A DNA stretch of 58,207 bases, taken from contig NZ_WBKO01000002.1 in assembly GCF_032842345.1 (NCBI RefSeq), positions 1 through 58,207 of the forward strand, given 5' to 3'. A program made the translations under genes and the position numbers. The stretch comes from Methanoculleus caldifontis (GTDB lineage Archaea; Halobacteriota; Methanomicrobia; Methanomicrobiales; Methanoculleaceae). Under the pieces are notes generated by a model. The model was not told the DNA's origin and did no database searches. It worked only from the letters and a program-made list of their open reading frames with translations. Shown here one piece after another: positions 41,979 through 50,585 of this stretch; position 1 is the stretch's first letter; each line of letters begins with the position of its first letter.

Positions 41979-42327
41979 GGACCTCGTACCTCCAGATCCT
42001 GAGCAGAAGTCCAGTTGTTGGGGGGAGATGTTGCGTCTGAAGTTCGTATGGTACTGCGTGACCCCGCGAAACCAGGTATCCTGTGCTTATGCTTATGAGA
42101 AAGATCCGGTATTTGGTGATCTCTGACAGGGGGTATATCCTCTCTGCAGGGTAGCGCCTGTACATCTGAAGATCCGGGGAGGGTGCCCGGAGATGGCACG
42201 TTGGACTTTGTCCCGGCTTTTTTGCCGGCATTGTTGGATCCGCCACTGGGGGTTGCAGCTCTCTGACACCTGCCGCATCGAGCAAAATTTTCGATGGATG
42301 ATGGATTGAGCAGGCGTATCCTCATCA
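41979..42327. other. Gap without a supported gene
   Basis: 349 bases between two GT4 genes. Minus-strand frames are open for 110-135 codons but are rich in Pro, Ser and Arg, have no family match and overlap both neighbours' frames. Possibly a decayed gene; only the ribosome site of the gene at 41978 is clear. Confidence 0.3.
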
Positions 42328-43515
42328 CTAGCACCCCGCTTCGATCAGAATATGCTCTAATCGTTTTGAAATAGCGGCCCATTGATACTCATCTTCGACA
42401 ACACGCCTCCCTTCCGACCTCATTCTGCTGCACAGAGTGGAGTCCCGATACAGCTCCAGAATCTCTTCTGCATACTCGTTTGCGCTGGAGACGATCCTGA
42501 CTGTGTGGCCGAAAGTTTCCTGAATGGTATTCACACGTGTGGAGATGACCGGTACGCCGCACGCCATGTACTCGAATAACTTCAGGGGAAGTGAGTTGTT
42601 TGAGACATTATCTTGTTTAAACGGTATCACGCCCACGTCCATGCATGATATGTATTCAGGCACATGGGAGTAGGGGACCGTACCGGTGAAGACGGTATGG
42701 TTCAGCACCCCCAGGTCTCTTGCCATCTCAACGGTTCTATCGTATCCTGCGCCCCCTCCCACAATAAGCAGTTTAACATTGATTTCCGATGCCAGTTCTC
42801 TAATGGCGATGAAAAGCGGCTCCAAATCCAGCCATTCTCTGAGGACGCCGACATGGCCGACGACAAATGTATCCTCAAGGTCATATTTCTCTTTAATGTG
42901 CTCGCAAGGCCGGGGCGAAAATAATTCGACATCCACTCCGTTCGGCAGCAGTTCCCTTTTCTCCCGGGGGACTTTGTAGGTCTGGCAGAGGGACTCGGTT
43001 GTTACTGTGACCCTCTTTGAAGCCTGAATGATCCTTTCCTGGATCGCTTTTCCGAGCCAGCCACCAGCCGGCCTGACAAATGGGGGGATCTGGGGGGACG
43101 TCCGGATCATTCCCGGCAGATCGTCCGCGATGTCATATACCGTTGGAATACCACGCGAATGAGTATATCTTGCAACCGCATACCCGGACACCATGCCGTT
43201 GTAGTTGAAATGCACGTCATAGTCCGAAATTCCAATCCGATCTAGAGTGCTGCCTACAGTTGCCAGTGATAGAGCTTCTTGGACAACCGGGCTTACCCGC
43301 CTGTTGGTCAGATAAATAAGGTCTATCTTCTCAAAAAGATCCTTAAAACTTTGATTATAGTTCTCTGTGGTCCGATCCCACCTGGCTTTCCAGCAGTCGT
43401 TTATGCTTAAAACCGAAATCTCGTGATCGCGTGAAAGATACTTCAAAAACTGATGTAGCCGACTGTTATGAGCCGAGTTTTTGAGATCGACGATGGACGA
43501 AACCAGGATTTTCAT
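42328..43515 (-). CDS. Glycosyltransferase family 4
   Basis: 395 residues. MKILVSSIVDLKNSAHNSRLHQFLKYL, then YDIADDLPGMI, VTTESLCQTYKVP, LLPNGVDVELF, VGHVGVLREWLDLEPLF, GTVPYSHVPEYI and PLKLFEYMACGVPVISTRV: a complete GT4 enzyme with the donor E-x7-E site reduced to KLFEYMACG, as in some mannosyl- or rhamnosyl-transferases. Adds a sugar to the island's glycan. Lies 46 bases after the WecB stop, so probably in the same operon. Confidence 0.9.
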   Translation of the reverse strand: MKILVSSIVDLKNSAHNSRLHQFLKYLSRDHEISVLSINDCWKARWDRTTENYNQSFKDLFEKIDLIYLTNRRVSPVVQEALSLATVGSTLDRIGISDYDVHFNYNGMVSGYAVARYTHSRGIPTVYDIADDLPGMIRTSPQIPPFVRPAGGWLGKAIQERIIQASKRVTVTTESLCQTYKVPREKRELLPNGVDVELFSPRPCEHIKEKYDLEDTFVVGHVGVLREWLDLEPLFIAIRELASEINVKLLIVGGGAGYDRTVEMARDLGVLNHTVFTGTVPYSHVPEYISCMDVGVIPFKQDNVSNNSLPLKLFEYMACGVPVISTRVNTIQETFGHTVRIVSSANEYAEEILELYRDSTLCSRMRSEGRRVVEDEYQWAAISKRLEHILIEAGC

Positions 43516-43561
43516 CGTATTGTCCCCTTAACACTCATCTATGTTCCGGATCCGGGCGTAG

Positions 43562-44707
43562 TTACGATGTCTTAGTCGCCTGGGCCTGAATGCCGTAACC
43601 CGGTGTGCCGGATTTGATTGATGTCTTCCTTCCTCTGGATAGCCCTCTACATATCGTAACAATCATCCTGCCTGCTATACCGTCCCCATAAGGGTTCTGC
43701 CAACTCTTGGGCTGGGCGAGCATCTGCCGGGCAAATGCCAGGATCTCGCTGGCCCCAGTCCCTGCAAGAATGTTCGCCCCCACCTCAATCGTCTCCGGGC
43801 GCTCGGTGTTGCTGCGAAGGGTGATGCAGGGCACCCCGAGAATGCAGGCCTCCTCCTGGACCCCGCCGGAGTCGGTCAGGACAAGGCGGGCATTGGACTC
43901 GAGCTGCAGGAATTCGAGGAACCCGACTGGACTCATGACGGATATCCCGTCCAGCGGAATCGCGAACCGCTCGACCATCTTCCTGGTCCGGGGGTGCATC
44001 GGGAAGATGACGGGGAGCGAGTACTCCCGGTGGACCGCCTCAAGCCCTGCGGCAATGTTCCAGAGGTTTTCAGGGCTGTCGACATTCTCCTGCCGGTGAG
44101 CGGTGACCAGGACGTATTCACGGGGTGCAAGGCCGAGGGTATCGAGAATGTCTGCCTTCTTCTTCGAAAGCTCCTGGTTCTGGAGTACGGCATCGACGAT
44201 GGTGTTCCCGGTCACGCAGATCTTGTTCTCCTCGATCCCCTCCGCGAGGAGATACTGCCGTGCTGTCTCCGTGGGGGCGAAGAGGTAGTCGGAGACATGG
44301 TCCGCAACCACCCGGTTGATCTCCTCGGGCATCGTCCTGTCGAAACTCCGGAGACCGGCTTCTATGTGGCCGACCCGGATGTGGAGCTTTGCGGCCGCGA
44401 GAACTCCGGCTATGACGGTGTTGGTATCGCCCTGGACGAGGACAATGTCAGGAGACTCCTTTATGAGAACATCCTCAACCCCAGCCATGATCTTTGCAGT
44501 CTGCCCGGCATGGGTCCCGGAGCCGACGTCGAGGTTGTACTTCGGCTCGGGCAATTCAAGGTCCTCGAAGAACGCCCGGTCCATCTCGTAGGAGTAGTGC
44601 TGCCCGGAGTGGAGAATGAAGTAGTCGAGGTTTCGTGCTTCGCATTCGCGGATGATCGGGGACATCTTGATGATCTCCGGCCTGGTTCCGAGAACAATCG
44701 CAATCAT
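43562..44707 (-). CDS. wecB: UDP-N-acetylglucosamine 2-epimerase
   Basis: 381 residues. Non-hydrolysing epimerase with VLGTRPEIIKMSP, D94 in VQGDTNT, E116 in HIEAGLR, the PEEINR pair near 128 and TAHRQEN near 206, all catalytic or donor-binding. Converts UDP-GlcNAc to UDP-ManNAc, a precursor of ManNAc or ManNAcA units in archaeal glycans; the dehydrogenase that would make ManNAcA is not in the window. The start overlaps the GT2 stop (ATGA). The last ~35 residues (RGRKTSIKSGTPGYG) differ from the family end and are basic. Confidence 0.94.
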   Translation of the reverse strand: MIAIVLGTRPEIIKMSPIIRECEARNLDYFILHSGQHYSYEMDRAFFEDLELPEPKYNLDVGSGTHAGQTAKIMAGVEDVLIKESPDIVLVQGDTNTVIAGVLAAAKLHIRVGHIEAGLRSFDRTMPEEINRVVADHVSDYLFAPTETARQYLLAEGIEENKICVTGNTIVDAVLQNQELSKKKADILDTLGLAPREYVLVTAHRQENVDSPENLWNIAAGLEAVHREYSLPVIFPMHPRTRKMVERFAIPLDGISVMSPVGFLEFLQLESNARLVLTDSGGVQEEACILGVPCITLRSNTERPETIEVGANILAGTGASEILAFARQMLAQPKSWQNPYGDGIAGRMIVTICRGLSRGRKTSIKSGTPGYGIQAQATKTS

Positions 44708-45849
44708 TCCGGAATACCCTCAAGAGGATAAGGTGTCCTCTCCTCGCCTTCCCTGGTCTTCTCTGTGGGCGCGAAGGTAACTACAGCACCCGGTTCGGAG
44801 AACACCCGTTTCCCTTCTCCCTGCCCCTGCAGAATAATCTGCACAAGCGAATACAGGATCATCCCCACCGCGACGAGCAGGAGCCCGAGGATGAGCATGG
44901 AGAAGCCACCGGTGAAGAGGATATAGTGGAATTGAGAGGTGCGATAGTACTCGGAAAAGGTGTGAATCTCCGCGCCGAGGCCGAAGAGAGTGAAGGTCAG
45001 GCCCGGAATGCCGAAGAACACCAGCGGCCGGCGGAGGCTGACGAGCCTGACGATGTTCATGAGCACCTCGATGCCGTGGGAGACCGGGTCCTTACTCGAG
45101 GTCCCCTCGATGTCATAGCGCACCTGGATCGGCACCTCGGCGACCTTAAGGCGGTGATCGCTGATCTGTATCAGGATCTCGGAGCCGGCACTCATCCCCG
45201 CGCCGCTGATCCGGATCGCTTCGATAGCCCTCCTCCCGTACGCCCGAAAACCGCTCTGGGAATCGGTGATCGCAAGATTGGTCCCCGCTATCGTGGTAGC
45301 CGTATCGAGGACCTTCATCCCGACCTTCCGGTATCTCGGAATATATGACTCCATACCCTCGACGAACCGGGACCCGATGACGACGTCGTTGCCCTGCCGA
45401 AGTTCGGCAAGCAGCCGGGGGATGTCTCCGGAGTTGTGCTGACCGTCGGCGTCAATGACGACGAGTTCCTCCGCACCCATCTCCCGGGCGGTGCAAAAGA
45501 TGGTCTGCAACGCTCCGCCGTAGCCTTTGTTGGTCTCGTGCCGGACGACGATCGCCCCGAGCGCCCTGGCAATCCGGACGGTGTCGTCATTTGACCCGTC
45601 GTCAACGACGAGGACTTTATCAGCGTGCTGCTGTGCGCCGACGATGGTCTTTGCGATGTAAGCCTCCTCGTTGTAGGCCGGCATGGCGACGAGGGTCCGG
45701 ACGGTGCCGGCCTGCCGCCTCAACCCCCCTTCAGCATTGCAGGTTGCCAGATCCTTAGCGACAAGAGTTGCTCCTCCCCCGTTACCGCCGTGCCTGACGA
45801 CCTCTCCGGTCGTGCGGGTGGCAGAGGAGGTGTTTACGCAGGAGCTCAT
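44704..45849 (-). CDS. Glycosyltransferase family 2 with C-terminal membrane anchor
   Basis: 381 residues from ATG 45849, chosen because AGGAG lies eight bases before it; GTG 45918 and ATG 45867 are alternatives. After a ~55-residue variable leader come VAMPAYNEEAYI, VVDDGSNDDT, VIDADGQHNSGD (the metal-binding DxD) and GSRFVEGMESY, as in dolichol-phosphate mannose or glucose synthases. Two membrane helices (~285-345) anchor it, as in archaeal AglD/AglJ-like enzymes. Likely makes the lipid-linked first sugar of the glycan. First gene of the minus-strand operon that continues with wecB. Confidence 0.88.
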   Translation of the reverse strand: MSSCVNTSSATRTTGEVVRHGGNGGGATLVAKDLATCNAEGGLRRQAGTVRTLVAMPAYNEEAYIAKTIVGAQQHADKVLVVDDGSNDDTVRIARALGAIVVRHETNKGYGGALQTIFCTAREMGAEELVVIDADGQHNSGDIPRLLAELRQGNDVVIGSRFVEGMESYIPRYRKVGMKVLDTATTIAGTNLAITDSQSGFRAYGRRAIEAIRISGAGMSAGSEILIQISDHRLKVAEVPIQVRYDIEGTSSKDPVSHGIEVLMNIVRLVSLRRPLVFFGIPGLTFTLFGLGAEIHTFSEYYRTSQFHYILFTGGFSMLILGLLLVAVGMILYSLVQIILQGQGEGKRVFSEPGAVVTFAPTEKTREGEERTPYPLEGIPE

Positions 45850-47122
45850 CGCGGCAGCTCCTGACATGGGAACACGGGGACCGGTGTTGAGAAGACCTCC
45901 CCGGATGTTCTGTGACACCGGGGGAGTTGGCTCGTAGTGCTGGTGGCTGGAGCTACATTCTCAACACTGCTCGACCCCGGCAAGATCACATACCTGGCAC
46001 GAAAAGGTATCCACCTGGACACCATGGAAACACACACCCATATGTAGGCCCTCACCTGGCCGCGTCACTGCCCGGAGGAAACGGGCGGCCCCCTTTTCGG
46101 CAGGAGCAGCCGGAGGGGGGGGGTTCTGGCACCAGGGCCTAGGGGCTATCTGGTACAGGTATATTATATAAATTTTCCTATTTGCCGATTCCCGAAACTG
46201 ATGAGAGCAACTGAAGATGAAGAAGCGGATACTTATCTAAATGTTATGTAATCCCGTAAATGAATAGCATTCTCTATCTCGGGGCCGAGAAGATTTTTCC
46301 CAGAAGAGCTGCAGCAACTACTATTTAATTATTTCTTAGCGATTATGGCTGTCTGTTACAGTATACGTGATAACTTTATTTGATTCGAGGAAAATCATTT
46401 TGTTTTGAGAAATCGGTAGTTATTGTATCGAGTCTTCATAAAAAATGGGGTTTTAATTCTTATAGATCACGTTTCTGGATGTAATTTATCTTCCTTTATC
46501 CCGGGTTGATCAGGCTATTTTCAGGCAGCGGTGTGAGCCCGGTTTGGGAGGATAGGTAAACGATTTGAGGTTAACCTGACCGGTTCGGGAGGCTGGAGCA
46601 GTACTGCGGCACTGGGTAGGGTCGGGGCAGCGGATAGGTGAAGATCTTGATTCAGGAGTGCAATAAGGCTCACCGCATCTGCGATCGCGACGAACGAAGC
46701 GATCTAGGGATAGGCCTTCCACACCGTGGGGGCCTCCGTCCCCATCCCCTCTCCGCCTCATAAGCCCGGGAAGGAGGCCGGCGACATTTCCCTCGCGGAG
46801 TCGAATACAGGAGCACCGGACCAATAGGTTCGACTTTTTTCGTAGTTTAGCATCGCTTTATCTCCCGTTCCCGCCCACATTCATGCGCAGGGTGCCGAAC
46901 GGAGAAAGAGGCCGTTCTGGAGCGCCCCGGCCCGCGCAAAGGCCGGTATTTGGACGATCCCCTGATTTATGGCAGATCTCCGGAGTTGCCGCAAAAATGT
47001 GGGCCCGAGGACCACCTGAATCACTCCATACCCTCTGACGTGTAGATGATTGTCACAGAAAACGTTAATAAGACGATATCAAAGTTGCAGTAAGCGCCGC
47101 CGGACCGGGCGGGATGTGGTGA
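45850..47122. other. 1.27 kb without a gene, AT-rich core
   Basis: 45850-46140 is GC-rich with Pro/Arg-type frames. 46141-46500 is strongly AT-rich; it holds TATATTATATAAAT (46161-46174), which on the minus strand could be the promoter of the GT2-wecB operon with a ~290-base leader, and a 16-codon frame MRATEDEEADTYLNVM at 46201. 46510-46860 is GC-rich with a 104-codon minus frame of no family. AACGTTAATAAG near 47059 is the probable promoter of the ABC operon. I find no tRNA or repeat array here; a non-coding RNA is possible. Confidence 0.35.
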
Positions 47123-48028
47123 ATGATACGGACAGAAAACCTCACGAAGGTGTATAACGGCAAGGCGGCCGTCGACGGTCTGGACCTTGAGGTCGGGGAG
47201 GGCGAGATCTTCGGCTTCCTCGGCCCGAACGGGGCAGGGAAGAGCACGACGATCCTGATGCTCACCGGCATGATCGAGCCAACCGGCGGCCGGTGCCTGG
47301 TCGACGGGATCGAGGTCGCGAAGGACCCGCTGAAGGTGAAGGAGATCATCGGCTACCTCCCCGAAGACGTCGGGTTCTATGGGAACATGACCGGCGAGCA
47401 GAACCTGGACTACTTCGCCCGGTTCTACGGGATGGGCGCGAAAGAACGAAAAGAGCGGATCGCGGAACTGCTCGAACTCGTCCGCCTCGACGGCGTCACC
47501 CAGAAGGCCGGCGAGTACTCCCGCGGGATGAAACAGCGGCTCGGCCTTGCCCAGGCGCTGATCAACGATCCAAAAGTGCTCTTCCTCGACGAACCGACGG
47601 CGAACCTCGACCCCGAGGGCGTCCGGGAGTACCGGGACCTTGTCGAGCGTCTCGCCGGCGAAGGAAAGACGATCTTCGTCTCCTCCCATATCCTCTCCGA
47701 GGTCCGGGAGGTCTGCCGGACCGTCGGGCTGCTTGCGAAAGGGAGACTTGTCGCACAGGGGACGCTCGATGAGGTCGCCCGGACGCTCGCGTCCCCTGAC
47801 GGCGATGCCGTCCGGATCGTCGTCGAGACCCGGGAGCGGTTGCCGGAGATCGAGGATCCCGAAGTCATCTCGGTCGAACGGAACGGGAGCCGGGCGATCG
47901 TCCGGGCAAAGGCCGACATCCGCGACCGGCTCGCAGAAACCCTCTTCGAACAGGGCGTACACGTGCGGGAGCTGAGGGTCGAGGAGCCGGATATCGAGGA
48001 CGTCTTCATGGCGGCTTATAGGAGATGA
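47123..48028 (+). CDS. ABC-2 type exporter, ATP-binding protein
   Basis: 301 residues. Walker A GPNGAGKST (~37-45), signature YSRGMKQRLG, Walker B VLFLDEPTANLDPEG, switch SSHILSEV; C-terminal ~80 residues form the extra domain of the NatA/CcmA-like group. Drives the permease encoded 4 bases downstream. With the NEW3 protein it forms a three-gene operon; similar sets in archaea are taken to export peptides, lipids or ions, or to act in envelope maintenance. Confidence 0.93.
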   Translation: MIRTENLTKVYNGKAAVDGLDLEVGEGEIFGFLGPNGAGKSTTILMLTGMIEPTGGRCLVDGIEVAKDPLKVKEIIGYLPEDVGFYGNMTGEQNLDYFARFYGMGAKERKERIAELLELVRLDGVTQKAGEYSRGMKQRLGLAQALINDPKVLFLDEPTANLDPEGVREYRDLVERLAGEGKTIFVSSHILSEVREVCRTVGLLAKGRLVAQGTLDEVARTLASPDGDAVRIVVETRERLPEIEDPEVISVERNGSRAIVRAKADIRDRLAETLFEQGVHVRELRVEEPDIEDVFMAAYRR

Positions 48029-48032
48029 GGAG

Positions 48033-49127
48033 ATGGCATTCGATCGATTGTTCAACGTAGCACGCAAAGAGTTCTCCGATCACATCACCAGCAGGCGGTT
48101 CATTATCATCCTGGGCCTGCTCCTGGTGATCTCGACGATCAGTATCTACGATGGCATCAAACAGTATAACGACAGCCTGGAATCGTACACCGAGCAGCTC
48201 CAGTACATGCCGGAGTCAGAGGACCCGTATGTGAGCTGGATGCCCTCAAAGCCCTCGATCATGTACGTCTTCCTCTCCATGATGAGTTACATGGCGATGC
48301 TCGGCGGGATCCTTGCGATCGCCATCGGGTTCGACCTGGTCTCAAAGGAGAAAGAAACCCGGTCGCTTAAGACGCTCCTCTCCCATCCACTCTACCGGGA
48401 CGAGATCATCAACGGCAAGGCGCTCGGGGGCGTCGGCGCCCTGGGGTTTGCCATGGCCCTCGCGCTTGCGATCGCACTCGCCATGCTCCTCGTCTTCTCG
48501 GTCGTCCCGACGCTGGATGAGTTCGCCGCCATCCTGATCTTCGGTGTGGTTTCGCTTGCGTTCCTCCTCGCCTACTTCGCCGTCGCGCTCACGATGTCGA
48601 CGGTCTCGAAGGAGAGCGGGAACGCGCTGATCTACACCCTGGTGATCTTCTTTGCCGTCTCCTCGCTCCTCCCCATGTTCGGGTCGATGGCCGCAGACGC
48701 CTTTGCAGGCGATCCGCCCGAACCGCCCGACATCCCCATCTCCAGAGGAGGGGTTTCCGTAAGCAGCAACGGATATTACACCACCAGCGTCTCGAAGAGC
48801 GTGGTGTACGGCGGGGAGGAGGATCCCGCGTGGAAAGATTACGAAGAGGAAATGAAATCTTACATTGAGAAGCGCAGATTCATCAGCGACATCTCCAACA
48901 TCCTCTCGCCGCAGATGAACTACTACACCGTCGCGATGGCGGTGACGAACCCGCAGATCTCCATGATGATGTACTCGTCCTACGGTTACGGTTCGGAGCG
49001 GGAGGCGCCGTCCGGCCTTGCCGACGCGCTCGGCCGGGTCTGGATGAACATCGCCGCACTCATCGTCTTCCCGTCGGCTTTCTTCGCCGCGACCTACGTG
49101 AGATTCATGCGGATGGATATCAGGTGA
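48033..49127 (+). CDS. ABC-2 type exporter, permease
   Basis: 364 residues. Starts with an amphipathic helix FDRLFNVARKEFSDHITSRRF before helix 1, typical of ABC-2 permeases. Large outer loop (~45-85), helices 2-5 between ~85 and 225 with the cytoplasmic signature DLVSKEKETRSLKTLLSHPLYRDEIINGKALG, a second large extracytoplasmic loop rich in Ser, Tyr and Pro, and a last helix near 340. GATGAGGAG before the ATG. Its stop overlaps the GTG start of the NEW3 gene. Confidence 0.9.
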   Translation: MAFDRLFNVARKEFSDHITSRRFIIILGLLLVISTISIYDGIKQYNDSLESYTEQLQYMPESEDPYVSWMPSKPSIMYVFLSMMSYMAMLGGILAIAIGFDLVSKEKETRSLKTLLSHPLYRDEIINGKALGGVGALGFAMALALAIALAMLLVFSVVPTLDEFAAILIFGVVSLAFLLAYFAVALTMSTVSKESGNALIYTLVIFFAVSSLLPMFGSMAADAFAGDPPEPPDIPISRGGVSVSSNGYYTTSVSKSVVYGGEEDPAWKDYEEEMKSYIEKRRFISDISNILSPQMNYYTVAMAVTNPQISMMMYSSYGYGSEREAPSGLADALGRVWMNIAALIVFPSAFFAATYVRFMRMDIR

Positions 49128-50560
49128 GAACATTGACAGGAAGAAAAGTCTTGTATATCCTTCTTGCCCTCCTCCTTGCGGTGCCCGCCGTCCCGGCGGT
49201 CTCGGCCGCACAGGACGGGGCGGTCGCGACGGAGCTCTGGTGCAACTTTCCCGGCGAGGTGATCGAGGCCGGCGACACCGCCGTCTTCGACATTGTGGTC
49301 AAGAACCAGGAGGAGGCCGGGACGTGCCTCCTCAACTACTGGACCTACCGGGGCACGGACGGGTGGAAGATCCGGTTCGAAGACAGCGATCGCGAGGTCT
49401 ACCGGATGCTGATCCCGGCCGGCGAGACGAAGTCCGTCCGCCTTGTGGTGGAGACGGCCGGCCATGCCGCAGTCGGTGAATATCCGATCCGGGTCGGCAT
49501 CGGCAAGGGGACGATCTGGGTCTACGTCAGGATCACGAAGACCCACAGCGGCGAGACCGGGACCCTCGAGGCCACCGTGGTGGACAAGGAAGGGAACGTC
49601 GTGAAGGGCGCCGACATCGGTATTTACGACAGGGCTACCCTGATCGAGGGGATGCTCTCGACCGCCGAGGGCAAGGTGAGCATCGGCGCTCCGATGGGCA
49701 CCTACACCGTCAGGGTTACCAAGCCCGGGTACCGGAAGTGGGAGAAGAAGGATGTCGAGGTCCGGATCGGCCAGACGACCAACCTAGGGATCGTGCCGCT
49801 CGAAAAAGAGAATTTCTTTGCCGAGATCCGGGTGAAATCCCCTTCAAAGGTGGTGGCGATCGGGGCAACTCCGCAGTATGAGATGACCCTGAAGAACGCC
49901 GGCAGAAACGACGACACGTATGCCCTCTCGGTCCAGGGCCTCGCGGAGCAGTGGTATGCCCGGTTCAGGGAGAGCAAGGATGCCGCCGAAGAGGTCTCGG
50001 AGATCTACATCCGGTCCGGTGAGGAGAAGACCCTCTTCCTCGATCTCATCCCGCCCTACTCGGTCGGAGTCGGGGAGTACAACGTCACGGTGCTGATCGA
50101 CTCCTCCGCCCGGCAGTATGAGGAGAACCTGACGCTCCGACTCCGGGGGTCCTACGACATGCGGACCTACGCGAAGAGCTACCGCCACGAGATCAACCGC
50201 GGCGACACTCTTGCGTTCGATATGACCGTCTCGAACGCCGGCACCGGCGGGACGCTGACGAACATCGGGATCAACATGAGCACACCGGAAGGCTGGCGGG
50301 TGACCGTCGATCCGGCCTCGGTTGCGAGCCTCGATCCCGGTGAGCGGGCGACCGTGCATGTGACGGTGGTCCCACCGGCCAATATCGTCGCCGGCGAGTA
50401 CAAGGTCGTTGCCGTGGTGAAGAGCGATCAGGCCGAGAGGGAGGACGAGTACCGGGTTGTGGTCAAGGAGCAGTCCTACGTCGCGGTGCTCGGCCTCCTG
50501 GTGATGGCCGGGGTCGCCGCGGGGCTCTGGTATATGTTCAGGAAGTACGGCCGGAGATAG
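49124..50560 (+). CDS. Exported NEW3-domain protein of the ABC-2 operon
   Basis: 478 residues from GTG 49124, which overlaps the permease stop (GTGA). Signal peptide LYILLALLLAVPAVPAVSA, a C-terminal helix (~452-470) followed by RKYGRR, so a type I membrane protein with an outer part. Domains: NEW3-like Ig fold (~30-130), a carboxypeptidase-regulatory-like fold (~140-220: GTLEATVVDKEGN, GTYTVRVTKPGY), two further NEW3-like folds (~235-330, ~345-450; VVPPANIVAGEYKVVAVV). Probably an outer receptor or tether for what the ABC pump releases. Coupling to the pump is seen, function is inferred. Confidence 0.88.
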   Translation: MRTLTGRKVLYILLALLLAVPAVPAVSAAQDGAVATELWCNFPGEVIEAGDTAVFDIVVKNQEEAGTCLLNYWTYRGTDGWKIRFEDSDREVYRMLIPAGETKSVRLVVETAGHAAVGEYPIRVGIGKGTIWVYVRITKTHSGETGTLEATVVDKEGNVVKGADIGIYDRATLIEGMLSTAEGKVSIGAPMGTYTVRVTKPGYRKWEKKDVEVRIGQTTNLGIVPLEKENFFAEIRVKSPSKVVAIGATPQYEMTLKNAGRNDDTYALSVQGLAEQWYARFRESKDAAEEVSEIYIRSGEEKTLFLDLIPPYSVGVGEYNVTVLIDSSARQYEENLTLRLRGSYDMRTYAKSYRHEINRGDTLAFDMTVSNAGTGGTLTNIGINMSTPEGWRVTVDPASVASLDPGERATVHVTVVPPANIVAGEYKVVAVVKSDQAEREDEYRVVVKEQSYVAVLGLLVMAGVAAGLWYMFRKYGRR

Positions 50561-50585
50561 GGCCCGGCCCCCGGTCATTCTTTTT

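Noticed and set aside
46201-46251. MRATEDEEADTYLNVM mini-frame and a possible C/D-box RNA (TGATGA..CTGA)
   Set aside because: No ribosome site; box spacing is wrong for a C/D RNA.
46510-46824. 104-codon minus frame in the gene desert
   Set aside because: Arg/Pro/Ser-rich, no family, no ribosome site.
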